NCBI GenBank assembly: GCA_021779075.1
Contig: JAJYBG010000007.1
Location: 1-36,796 of the forward strand
DNA from: Actinomycetes bacterium
GTDB taxonomy: Bacteria > Actinomycetota > Actinomycetes > Actinomycetales > Microbacteriaceae
Length of the DNA stretch: 36,796 nt
Direction: 5' to 3'
Part shown: piece by piece, positions 1-11,050 of the stretch
How positions within the stretch are numbered: position 1 is the first letter of the stretch
Layout of the letters: each line of letters begins with the position of its first letter
Position numbers and translations under genes: made by a program
The notes under the pieces: model-generated
What the model saw: only the letters and a program-made list of their open reading frames with translations
Told to the model about the DNA's origin: nothing
The model's database searches: none

Positions 1-49
1 GCGAGCCGCCGCAACGGTCCACTGGACCGTTGCCGCCTAGGCGGCTCGC
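1..49. terminator. Nested inverted repeats at the 3' end of apbE, probable terminator (left edge may be truncated)
   Basis: GCGAGCCGCC (1-10) pairs with GGCGGCTCGC (40-49); inner GCAACGGTCC (11-20) pairs with GGACCGTTGC (24-33). No U-tract visible. Confidence 0.55.
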
Positions 50-768
50 GCCCATCGCACGTCGCCGATGGCGTCGAGCACGCCCGCATGCGAGATGGTG
101 ACGACGCTGCAGCCGTAGCTGTCGTGCGCCCAGGCGGGACCGTCCGGCCCGAGCGCCATGATCGCCGTGGCGCACACGTCGGCCACGGTGAGCGAGGGGT
201 GGATGACGCTGACGCTCGCGAACGCGTTGGCGATCTCGCCGGTGCGGCCGTCGTGGAGGTGCGCCCCGCGCTCGTAGGCGCCTGAGGTCGCGATCGCCTC
301 GTCGCGCAGCGCCACGACCCCTGCGATCGCGCGCGGATGCCACGGCGAGCGGATCGCCGCGTGCCAGGCGCGGCCGGGCTCCGGTCCGCCGCGCACCGCG
401 ATGTCGCCGCCGGCATTGAGGCAGAAGTCTCGCTGGCCGCCGGATTCCAGCAGTTCGGCCGCGCGCTGCACCGCCCAGCCTTTGACGATGCCGTCGGCGT
501 CGAGGCGGCCGGCAGCGCGGACGGAGAACGCGCCGCCGGAATCCGCCTCGAAGCGGGCCGCGAGCTGCAGCACCTCGAGCAGGTCGGCCGACCCCTCGGA
601 GAGCTCGCCGCGGTCGAGGCGGGAGATCTCACTGTCGCGCCGGAACGGGCTGAACACGGCATCCGCCCGCTCGAGCACGCCGAAGGCGTCGTCGACGAGC
701 TCGGGCGACACCACGGGCCGCGCGTCGAGCGAGACGGGGATTCCCATGACGGTGCGCACGTCGTTCAT
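37..768 (-). CDS. apbE: ApbE family FAD:protein FMN transferase
   Basis: 243-aa ORF with ApbE-like blocks (DADGIVKGWAVQRAAELL, FCLNAGGDIAVRGG, IATSGAYERGAHLHDGRTG, VADVCATAIMALG); follows an FMN-binding protein gene. Confidence 0.9.
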   Translation of the reverse strand: MNDVRTVMGIPVSLDARPVVSPELVDDAFGVLERADAVFSPFRRDSEISRLDRGELSEGSADLLEVLQLAARFEADSGGAFSVRAAGRLDADGIVKGWAVQRAAELLESGGQRDFCLNAGGDIAVRGGPEPGRAWHAAIRSPWHPRAIAGVVALRDEAIATSGAYERGAHLHDGRTGEIANAFASVSVIHPSLTVADVCATAIMALGPDGPAWAHDSYGCSVVTISHAGVLDAIGDVRWARAA

Positions 769-771
769 CGC

Positions 772-1326
772 TCAGCCCTTCTTGTCGATCGCGCTCTGCA
801 GGGACTGGATATAGCCGATGGACGTGAAGGTGGCGCCGGACACGGTGTTGATCTGCGCCGACTGCGACTGGATGACCTCCTGCGCAAGGATCGGCAGCGC
901 GTACTGGTTGATCGCGATGTCGCGACCCGAGCCGCTCGGATACTGCAGCAGGTCGACCTTGGTGATCGATCCGGACTGCCAGGTGACCTCGACCTCGACC
1001 GGCCCGTAGGGCGTGTCGACGGCATTGCCGTCGACGACCGCGTTGCCGGGGCTGGTGGCGCTCGCCGTCGCGCTGCTCGTCGGCGAGGTGGACGCAGAGG
1101 TCGAACTCGGCGAACTGTTCGGCGACCTGCTCGGCGAAGACGAACTCGACGTGCTGCTGCTGGGCTTGGTCTTCGACGCGCTGGCCGAACTGCTCGGCGA
1201 CTGGCTCGTCTTGGGCTTCTCGGCCACGGTTGCGGACTCGGCCGACGTGGTCTTGGCCCACAGGGCTGCTCCCAGCGATGCCAGGACGACCCCGAACAGT
1301 GCCGTCCCCCGCCATCGTCTGGTCAT
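772..1326 (-). CDS. Exported or membrane-anchored FMN-binding domain protein
   Basis: N-terminal hydrophobic segment, long Ser/Thr/Pro-rich linker, then an FMN_bind-like domain with flavinylation motif NTVSGATFTS. Confidence 0.88.
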   Translation of the reverse strand: MTRRWRGTALFGVVLASLGAALWAKTTSAESATVAEKPKTSQSPSSSASASKTKPSSSTSSSSSPSRSPNSSPSSTSASTSPTSSATASATSPGNAVVDGNAVDTPYGPVEVEVTWQSGSITKVDLLQYPSGSGRDIAINQYALPILAQEVIQSQSAQINTVSGATFTSIGYIQSLQSAIDKKG

Positions 1327-2624
1327 GCGAAGCTCATCTCCTCAGCGTGGATGCGACGCACCCCGAGCGCGTGCAGCGAGTGGGTTGCGGTGTCCATCAT
1401 CGGCTCGGGGCCGCAGAGGAACGCTTCGCGTCCGCGGATGTCCGGCACGAGCGAGGAGAGGTGCTCGGGGGCCAGCGGGTCGAATCCGAGGTCGGAGCGA
1501 CGCCCCGGCGCGACGATGAGCCGCGTGCCGGGCAGGCCGCGCACCTCGTCGAGCAGCGCCATGTCGTCGACATCGCGGGCCCGGTAGATCACGACCGAGT
1601 TGAAGCCGCGGCCGGCGAAGTCTCGCGCCAGCGCTGCGATCGGTCCGATGCCGGCGCCGCCGGCGATGAGCACGAGCTGCTGGCGCTTGGCGCGCTCCGC
1701 GGTGAACGAGCCGTGCGGGCCCTCGACGATGACCTTCGTGCCGGGGCGGATGTCGCGCAGCGCGCCGGAGTGGTTGCCGAGATCGGCGACGGTGATGCGC
1801 AGGTGCCCCTGGTAGGGAGGCGCCGAGATCGAGTACGGGTGGGCCGACCAGATGTGCCGCCAGGTGAGGAAGCGGAACATCATGAAGTTGCCGGCGCGGA
1901 TGCCGAGATCCTCGATGTCGTTCCCCTTGATCCACACGCTCACCGCGCGCGGCGATTCGGGTACGACGGTGGCGACCGTCCAGTCGTGCCGAGCGAATCG
2001 GACGAGCGGCAGGAGAGCGCGCCACCACACGACGCAGAGAGCGGTCCCGACGTACATGAGGATCCAGATGGCGCGCGGCACCGGGTGGGCGACGAAGTTC
2101 GTGCCGCTGCTGACCTGGTGGAGGAAGGTGAGGAAGATCGCGATGTAGGTCGTGACGTGGATCCAGTACCACCACTCGTACGGCAGCAGAGACTTGAGCA
2201 GCCTCGCGCTCGTGAGCCCGACGACGAAGAAGACGAGCGTGCCGATGGTGGCCCACCACATGTCCTGGTAGGCGCTGAGGATCGAGATGTACTCGCCGAC
2301 GGGGTTCTTGCCGTCGGCGAGCATGCCGCCGAGCATCATGAAGGCGATGTGCGTCATGACGAGGAAGATGACGGTCGTGCCGACGCTGCGGTGCCAGGAG
2401 ACCAGCCGGTCGAGCCCGACGCCCCGCTCGAACCAGGGGATGCGGGCGATGAGCAGCACCTGGACGCAGACGAGGTACCCGGCGATGAGCCCGACGAGTT
2501 CGCCGAACGTCGTCACGGTCAGTGCCGGCGTCGCGGTGAATCCGGGGATGGCGCCGGTCCACCACAGCGCCAGTACTCCGATACCGCCGAGAGTGATGAG
2601 AGTACGAAGGGCGATTCGTCCCAT
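1323..2624 (-). CDS. Ferric reductase-like transmembrane protein with FAD/NAD(P)-binding reductase domain
   Basis: Multiple TM helices with His residues, then HPYSISAPP, GPHGSFT, LIAGGAGIGPI and FLCGPEPMM reductase motifs. Stop overlaps the ATG of the next gene (ATGA). Confidence 0.9.
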   Translation of the reverse strand: MGRIALRTLITLGGIGVLALWWTGAIPGFTATPALTVTTFGELVGLIAGYLVCVQVLLIARIPWFERGVGLDRLVSWHRSVGTTVIFLVMTHIAFMMLGGMLADGKNPVGEYISILSAYQDMWWATIGTLVFFVVGLTSARLLKSLLPYEWWYWIHVTTYIAIFLTFLHQVSSGTNFVAHPVPRAIWILMYVGTALCVVWWRALLPLVRFARHDWTVATVVPESPRAVSVWIKGNDIEDLGIRAGNFMMFRFLTWRHIWSAHPYSISAPPYQGHLRITVADLGNHSGALRDIRPGTKVIVEGPHGSFTAERAKRQQLVLIAGGAGIGPIAALARDFAGRGFNSVVIYRARDVDDMALLDEVRGLPGTRLIVAPGRRSDLGFDPLAPEHLSSLVPDIRGREAFLCGPEPMMDTATHSLHALGVRRIHAEEMSFA

Positions 2625-2819
2625 GTCCCGAAGCTAGGAGGATCGCCCATGCGTTTCCTATGACTGGCCTGGTGCTTTGCCGAGGCTCGCCAAGACTCCG
2701 CTAAGAACGATCGTGGACCGGATCCGGTGCGAGGACCGGCCCGGGCACCGCACCGCCGAGGGGGATGCCGGCCGCGATGCGCTCAGATCGGATGGCTCGC
2801 CTCGCCCCATACTGGCAGC

Positions 2820-3476
2820 ATGAATGCCCCGGAATCGGAATCCAGCAGCCTCGACGCCGCCGCCGAGGCGATGGCGCAGATCCTCGATCGCTGCGTCTGG
2901 AGCAGGCAGCAGACCCACGAATCGCTGGTGACCTACCTCATCGAGGAGAGCTACGAGCTCGTCGAGGCGATCGAGTCGGGCACGCCCGAGGATGTGCGCG
3001 AGGAGCTCGGTGACGTGCTCTGGCAGGTGCTCTTCCACGCCGAGATCGCCCGCCGCTCGGGCGAGGGCTTCAGCATCGCGGATGTCGCAGCCGACCTCCA
3101 CGCGAAGATGATCCGTCGCCACCCCCACGTGTTCGGCTCCGAGGTCGCCGAGACCCCCGAGGATGTCCGGCGGCTGTGGTCGGCGGCGAAGGCCGCCGAG
3201 AAGCGCGAGCGCACCAGTGTGCTCGACGGCATCCCGCCGGGGATGCCCGCCCTCGCCCTCGCCGACAAGATGCTCGGCCGCGCCGCCACGGCGGGCGTCG
3301 CGGCGCCGCTGCCGGCGCCGGGGGCGGCCACCGAGGCGGAGCTAGGGGAGCAGCTCCTCGCCCTCGTCGCCGCCGGCCGCGAACTCGGCCTCGATCCGGA
3401 ACGCGCGCTCCGGGATCGGCTGCGGCTCCTCGCCGCTGCGGTGCGGCGGCAGGAACAGCAGCACGACGACGAGTAG
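2820..3476 (+). CDS. mazG: MazG family nucleoside triphosphate pyrophosphohydrolase
   Basis: EESYELVEAIESG...REELGDVLWQVLFHAEIA and KMIRRHPHVFG motifs. Confidence 0.9.
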   Translation: MNAPESESSSLDAAAEAMAQILDRCVWSRQQTHESLVTYLIEESYELVEAIESGTPEDVREELGDVLWQVLFHAEIARRSGEGFSIADVAADLHAKMIRRHPHVFGSEVAETPEDVRRLWSAAKAAEKRERTSVLDGIPPGMPALALADKMLGRAATAGVAAPLPAPGAATEAELGEQLLALVAAGRELGLDPERALRDRLRLLAAAVRRQEQQHDDE

Positions 3477-4847
3477 CGCGGCGGCGATGGCGATCGCGAC
3501 GAACACCAGCCGCATGGCCGTCATGAGGCCGGCGGCCTCGGGCGCGCCGTTAGCCCCGATGATCGTGTTGGCGTTGACGACCGCGCCGAAGATCGCGACG
3601 CCGACCGCCGAGCCGATGTTGCGCGAGAACATGTTGATGCCGGTGACGAAGCCGCGCTCGCTGTGCTGCACCGACGACTGGGCGGCGATCATCGACGGCG
3701 CTGCCGCGAAGCCGAAACCGGCGCCGATGATGAGGCCGTAGAGCGCGACGAGCCAGATCGAGGAGTGCGCGCCGAGAGTGACGAGCAGCGCGGAACCCGC
3801 GAGGGCGACGATCGTGCCGATGGTGCACGTCACCCGGAATCCGTACCGCAGGTAGAACCTGCCCGAGAACGAGGCCGTGATCGGCCAGCCGATCGTGAAC
3901 GCGGCGACGGCGAACCCGGCGATGAGCGGTCCGAAGCCGAGCACGTCCTGGGCGTAGATCGGCACGTAGGCCGACAGGCCCAGCACGACGAGACCGACGA
4001 GGAAGCCGCCAGCGGTCGACGACCAGACGACGCGGCGCCTCAGGATCGAGAACGCGATGAGCGGATACCTCGCCCGCAGCTGCCACCACACGAATACGAC
4101 GAGCAGCGCCGCGGCCGCCGCGAAGACGAGCACCGAGATCGGGGAGTCCCACGCCCACGACTGGCCGCCCTCGAGCAGGCCGAGAACGAGCAGCGCCGTT
4201 CCCGGGGTGACGAGCGCGGCGCCGAGCCAGTCGATGGGCTCGCGTTCGCCGACGCGTGCGCTCTCGTGGTAGCGGGCGACGATCAGCCCGACGGCGACGG
4301 CGCCGATGGGCACATTGATCCAGAAGATCCAGCGCCACGAGAGGTACTCCGAGAACACCCCGCCGAGCGCGGGCCCGACGAGCGAGGCCATGCCCCACAT
4401 GCTCGCGATGTAGCCCTGGGTCTTGGCGCGCTCCTCAAGGCTGTAGATGTCGCTGAGGATCGTCATGCCGAGCGGCTGCACGCCGCCCGCGCCGATGCCC
4501 TGGACGGCGCGCGCCGCGATGAGGATCGGCATCGACCAGGCGGCGCCGCTGAGGATCGACCCCAGCAGGAAGAGGCCGAGGGCGACCAGCAGCAGGTTCT
4601 TGCGGCCGAACACATCGGCGAGGCGGCCGTAGAGCGGAACCGTCACGGCCTGCGCGAGGACGTAGATCGAGAAGAGCCACGGCAGCTGCCGGAACTCGCC
4701 GAGGTCGTGGGCCACCGACGTCGACGCCGTCGCGATGATCGTCGAGTCGAGGGCGACGAGCGCGGTGCTGAGCATCACCGAGAGGAGGATCGGGCCGCGT
4801 TCGGATCGGAGGCCGACGGATCTCCTGGAGAGCATCGCGTTCGTCAT
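3342..4847 (-). CDS. MFS transporter, DHA2 (14-TM drug:H+ antiporter) family
   Basis: LSTALVALDSTIIATA, YGRLADVFGRKN, ARAVQGIGAGGVQPL, SWRWIFWINVPIG motifs. Start set at MTNAMLS, inside the longer ORF. Confidence 0.9.
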   Translation of the reverse strand: MTNAMLSRRSVGLRSERGPILLSVMLSTALVALDSTIIATASTSVAHDLGEFRQLPWLFSIYVLAQAVTVPLYGRLADVFGRKNLLLVALGLFLLGSILSGAAWSMPILIAARAVQGIGAGGVQPLGMTILSDIYSLEERAKTQGYIASMWGMASLVGPALGGVFSEYLSWRWIFWINVPIGAVAVGLIVARYHESARVGEREPIDWLGAALVTPGTALLVLGLLEGGQSWAWDSPISVLVFAAAAALLVVFVWWQLRARYPLIAFSILRRRVVWSSTAGGFLVGLVVLGLSAYVPIYAQDVLGFGPLIAGFAVAAFTIGWPITASFSGRFYLRYGFRVTCTIGTIVALAGSALLVTLGAHSSIWLVALYGLIIGAGFGFAAAPSMIAAQSSVQHSERGFVTGINMFSRNIGSAVGVAIFGAVVNANTIIGANGAPEAAGLMTAMRLVFVAIAIAAALLVVVLLFLPPHRSGEEPQPIPERAFRIEAEFAAGGDEGEELLP

Positions 4848-4980
4848 GAGATTCCCCAATCTTCCGCGGCGCTTCGGCTGCTGTCTTCCGCCTGCGGGAG
4901 CGGACGATCCGGCGGCTCGTCTGCTCTGAGCCCGCCGCGCACCACAGAGGCAAGTCTGTCGCTCAAGGGATAATTCCCTC

Positions 4981-7592
<2,612 letters not shown>

Positions 7593-7622
7593 AACCCTGA
7601 AGTAGAGCTTTAGCCTGGGCGC

Positions 7623-8069
7623 ATGACCCAGGCCACGTCGACCGCACCGCGCACCGCCGCACCGCGCGCCGACGTGCGCGGCTGGCTCAGTGGCACGCGG
7701 TTCTCGTGGTTCGCCTTCGTCATGATCGGGCTCGTCATCCTCGGGGTCCTCGTCGTCGCCCCGACAGTGCGGACCTTCGTGGTGCAGCAGCAGCAGCTCG
7801 CGCAGGTCCGGCAGCAGCTCAGCGCCCAGCAGAGCCGGGTCGACGACCTGCTGCAACAGGTGCAGGACTGGCAGGACCCGGCCTATATCGAGGCGCAGGC
7901 ACGCGATCGGCTCGCCTACGTGCTGCCCGGCGAGACGGCCTACCTTCTCAAGGGCGTTCCGCGCGTGAGCGCCGCGGCGCCGACCGGCGTCGTGAGCGAC
8001 AAGGCGCAGCAGGCCACGGGGGATTGGACCGCCACCCTGCTCCAGTCGCTGCTCAGCGGCTCGCGCTGA
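7623..8069 (+). CDS. Septum formation initiator family protein (FtsB/DivIC-like)
   Basis: Single TM helix followed by a coiled coil and DPAYIEAQARDRLAYVLPGE; located between eno and a DUF501 gene. Confidence 0.9.
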   Translation: MTQATSTAPRTAAPRADVRGWLSGTRFSWFAFVMIGLVILGVLVVAPTVRTFVVQQQQLAQVRQQLSAQQSRVDDLLQQVQDWQDPAYIEAQARDRLAYVLPGETAYLLKGVPRVSAAAPTGVVSDKAQQATGDWTATLLQSLLSGSR

Positions 8070-8104
8070 GCCCCCTCCCGGGCGCGGTCGTCCACAATGG
8101 AAGG

Positions 8105-8602
8105 GTGACCACCCCGCCGTTCGATGCGCCGTCCGCGGCCGACATCGCGGTCGTGGCCGCGCAGCTGGGTCGCCCGGCCCGCGGGGTCGTCGGCATCGCG
8201 GCGCGGTGCGTGTGTGGCAGGCCGACCGTCGTCGCGACGGCGCCACGGCTGCCGACCGGCGAGCCGTTCCCCACCCTCTACTACCTCACCCACCCGGCCG
8301 CCACTGCGGCGCTGAGCCGGCTCGAGGCGGGTCATGTCATGCCGGAGCTCGAGGCCACCCTCGCCGACCCCGGCATCGCCGCCGCCTACCGGGCGGCGCA
8401 CGAGGCCTACCTGCGCGACCGCGAGTCCATCGCGGTCGTCGCGGAGATCGCAGGATTCTCCGCCGGCGGCATGCCCGCGCGGGTCAAGTGCCTGCACGCG
8501 CTGGCCGCGCACGCGCTCGCCGCCGGCCCCGGCGTCAATCCGATCGGCGACGCGGCGCTCGCCCGCGCGGACTGGTCGAGCGCGGTCTGCGCCTGCGTGT
8601 AA
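8105..8602 (+). CDS. DUF501 domain-containing protein
   Basis: LGRPARGVVGIAARCVCGRP...FPTLYYLTHP...MPARVKCLHALAAHALA; conserved position after the divIC-like gene. Confidence 0.88.
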   Translation: MTTPPFDAPSAADIAVVAAQLGRPARGVVGIAARCVCGRPTVVATAPRLPTGEPFPTLYYLTHPAATAALSRLEAGHVMPELEATLADPGIAAAYRAAHEAYLRDRESIAVVAEIAGFSAGGMPARVKCLHALAAHALAAGPGVNPIGDAALARADWSSAVCACV

Positions 8603-8666
8603 TCGGCAATAGGGCTGCACTATAGGCTGGAATGGCACGCACACCTTTGCGAGGAGAGGTCTTCAG

Positions 8667-10088
8667 TTGCCCAAGATCCTGGTCGTCGGCGGCGGCTATG
8701 CGGGGTTCTACACCGCGTGGAAGCTCGAGAAGTGGCTGCGCAGGGGGGAGGCCGAGGTCACCCTCGTCGATCCGCTTCCCTACATGACGTACCAGCCCTT
8801 CCTGCCGGAGGTCGCGGCGGGCTCCATCGAGCCGCGTCACGCGGTCGTCAACCACCGCCGTCATCTGAAGTCGACGCGCGTCGTCTCGGGCAAGGTCGTC
8901 TACGTCGACCACGCCACCAGGACCGCGACGATCGCCCCGGCCGCGGGCGAGCAGTACTCGCTCGAGTACGACATCGTGGTCGTCACCGCCGGCGCGGTGA
9001 GCCGCACCTTTCCCATCCCGGGCGTGGCCGACCGCGCGATCGGCCTCAAGACGATCGAGGAGGCCGTCGCGATCCGCGACCGCCTCGTCACCAACTTCGA
9101 CAAGGCGGCGTCGTTGCCCAAGGGCGACCCGCGCCGCGAGCGGCTGCTCACCGTCGTCGTCGTCGGCGGCGGATTCGCCGGCATCGAGGCCTTCGCGGAG
9201 CTCCGCTCCGCTGCGACCGCACTGCTCGCGACGTATCCCGAGATCGACTTCGCCGAGACGCACTTCCACCTCGTCGAGGCGATGGGCCGCATCATGCCCG
9301 AGGTCGCGCTCGAGACGAGCCACTGGGTCCTCAAGCGCCTCGCCGAGCGCGGTGCGCAGGTCCACCTCGACACTCAGCTCGCGAGCGCGCTGGACGGCCG
9401 GATCGAACTCTCGACCGGCGAGTCGTTCGAGTCGGACCTCATCGTCTGGACGGCTGGCGTCATGGCGAACCCGTCGATCACCAAGAACACCGATCTGCCC
9501 GTCGAGGGTCGCGGCCGCATCACGGTGCAGGCCGACCTCCGGGTCGTCGACGAGAGCGGCGCCGTCGTCGACGGCGCCTGGGCGGCGGGCGATATCGCCG
9601 CGGTGCCGGACCTCACAGGCGGTGGCGTCGGGGGCTTCTGCGTGCCGAATGCCCAGCATGCCGTGCGCCAGGCCAAGCGCCTCGCGGCCAACGTCATCGC
9701 GATCCAGCGCGGTGAGCTTCCGGTGGACTACTTCCACAAGAACCTAGGCGCTGTGGCGGGTCTCGGCCTCTACGACGGCGTCTTCCAGTCGGGGAACTTC
9801 GCCCTCAAGGGCCTCGTCGCCTGGTTCGTCCACCGCGGCTACCACGGCCTGGCCATGCCGTCATGGGAGCGCAAGCTGCGTGTCGTGTGGGGCTGGGTGA
9901 ACAACTTCTGCCTCGGGCGTGATTTCGCGACGCTCGCTGCGGTGCAGACCCCGCGGGCCGCGTTCGAGGAGTTCGTCTCGCGCCCTCGCCCGGCCACGCC
10001 GGAGACCGCCGCCGCGGTGGCTCCTGCCGCGCCGGCCAGGGCGCCGCGCGCCCGCGCTCCGCGCAAGGCCACGACGGGCGCCGAGTAG
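8667..10088 (+). CDS. ndh: NAD(P)/FAD-dependent oxidoreductase, type II NADH dehydrogenase
   Basis: VVGGGYAGFYTAWKLEK, VVVGGGFAGIEAFAEL, WAAGDIAAVPD, GYHGLAMPSWERKLRVVWGW; TTG start with GAGGAG upstream. Confidence 0.88.
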   Translation: MPKILVVGGGYAGFYTAWKLEKWLRRGEAEVTLVDPLPYMTYQPFLPEVAAGSIEPRHAVVNHRRHLKSTRVVSGKVVYVDHATRTATIAPAAGEQYSLEYDIVVVTAGAVSRTFPIPGVADRAIGLKTIEEAVAIRDRLVTNFDKAASLPKGDPRRERLLTVVVVGGGFAGIEAFAELRSAATALLATYPEIDFAETHFHLVEAMGRIMPEVALETSHWVLKRLAERGAQVHLDTQLASALDGRIELSTGESFESDLIVWTAGVMANPSITKNTDLPVEGRGRITVQADLRVVDESGAVVDGAWAAGDIAAVPDLTGGGVGGFCVPNAQHAVRQAKRLAANVIAIQRGELPVDYFHKNLGAVAGLGLYDGVFQSGNFALKGLVAWFVHRGYHGLAMPSWERKLRVVWGWVNNFCLGRDFATLAAVQTPRAAFEEFVSRPRPATPETAAAVAPAAPARAPRARAPRKATTGAE

Positions 10089-10101
10089 CCTCGGCCTGGG
10101 C

Positions 10102-10175
10102 GCCCCGGTAGCCCAACTGGCAGAGGCAGGCGACTTAAAATCGCCCAAGTGCGGGTTCGAACCCCGCCCGGGGTA
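10102..10175 (+). tRNA. tRNA-Leu, anticodon TAA (short variable loop)
   Basis: Acceptor GCCCCGG/CCGGGGT plus A; anticodon stem GGCGA/TCGCC with loop CTTAAAA; T-arm GCGGG TTCGAAC CCCGC; variable loop CAAGT (5 nt). Confidence 0.88.
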
Positions 10176-10289
10176 CCTCGCGAGTCGCCGTGCCCCATCG
10201 GCATGTTCTGAGGAATTGCCCCTCGTTCTGGGTAGAGGCGCCGAGCGGCACGCCGGTGTTTTCGCCTCAACGAACACGCTGTCCGGGGT

Positions 10290-10295
10290 TAGTCT
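10290..10295 (+). promoter_or_regulatory. Putative -10 (TAGTCT) for the tetR operon
   Basis: TAGTCT just upstream of the inverted repeat and tetR GTG. Confidence 0.4.
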
Positions 10296-10300
10296 GGTTC

Positions 10301-10324
10301 CGACTGGGACGACCGTCCCAGTCG
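10301..10324. promoter_or_regulatory. Putative TetR-family operator
   Basis: CGACTGGGACG-AC-CGTCCCAGTCG, 11-bp perfect arms, directly upstream of a tetR gene. Confidence 0.7.
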
Positions 10325-10348
10325 CAGTCGCAGTCGCAGTCGCAGTCG
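10319..10348 (+). repeat. Hexanucleotide tandem repeat (CAGTCG)x5
   Basis: Five perfect consecutive copies; the first is part of the operator right arm. Confidence 0.95.
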
Positions 10349-10360
10349 GCGAGGGGGAAC

Positions 10361-11050
10361 GTGGCGCACCATCCGGTTTCGGAGACCCGTGCAGCCCTCA
10401 TCCGCGCCGCTCTCGCCATCATCGGGCGCGACGGCGTCGAGGCCGCCACCACCCGCGCGATCGCCGCTGAAGCAGGTCTCGCGCTCGCGAGCTTCCATTA
10501 CGCGTTCCGGTCCCGCGACGAGCTCATGGCCGAGCTCATCCGCACCGCGGTCGACGAGGAGGACAATGCGATCTCGCCGGGCTACGCCGACGAGAGCTTT
10601 GACCCCGCCACTGCGCCGACCGCCTATCAGCACGCACAGATCGCCTTCCACGCCTACGTCGATTCGCTCATCGCCGATCCTGACCGCGAGAAGGCGATGC
10701 TCGCGCTCACCATGTGGGCCGTCGCCAAGGCCGAGACGCGGCCGCTCGCTGCGATCCAGTACAGCAAGTACGACACGCTCGCGCGCAGCGCGGTCGAGGC
10801 GGTCACCGCGCTGACGGGGGTGCGCTGGCGGATGCCCCTCGACGAGGTCTCCCGGTTCGTCGTCGTGCTCTCCGACGGCATCACCCTGTCATGGCTCATC
10901 CACAACGACGCCGAACAGACGCACCGCATGGCGGACGCCGCGGCGCGAGCCCTCCTCGCGCAAGCCGTCTCGCCCGGCGACTACGACTACGACACGCTGC
11001 CCGAGCCGGGGCTGCCCGGCTACCGTGCCGACGAGGGAGAGGAACGATGA
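10361..11050 (+). CDS. TetR/AcrR family transcriptional regulator
   Basis: VSETRAALIRAALAIIGRDGVEAATTRAIAAEAGLALASFHYAFRSRDELMAELI HTH; GTG start with GAGGGGGA just upstream. Confidence 0.88.
   Translation: MAHHPVSETRAALIRAALAIIGRDGVEAATTRAIAAEAGLALASFHYAFRSRDELMAELIRTAVDEEDNAISPGYADESFDPATAPTAYQHAQIAFHAYVDSLIADPDREKAMLALTMWAVAKAETRPLAAIQYSKYDTLARSAVEAVTALTGVRWRMPLDEVSRFVVVLSDGITLSWLIHNDAEQTHRMADAAARALLAQAVSPGDYDYDTLPEPGLPGYRADEGEER

Noticed and set aside
337-1587. Long + strand ORF (416 aa) antisense to apbE and neighbours
   Set aside because: Arg/Ala/Gly-rich shadow ORF typical of GC-rich DNA; the minus strand encodes recognisable ApbE and FMN-binding proteins.
3663-4973. 436-aa + strand ORF antisense to the DHA2 transporter
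   Set aside because: Charged low-complexity translation with no motifs; opposite strand has clear MFS motifs.
10176-10289. Small RNA or attenuator between the tRNA and tetR
   Set aside because: Only weak short pairings (GAGGCG/CGCCTC, GCCG/CGGC near TTTT) were visible; not enough to call a feature.
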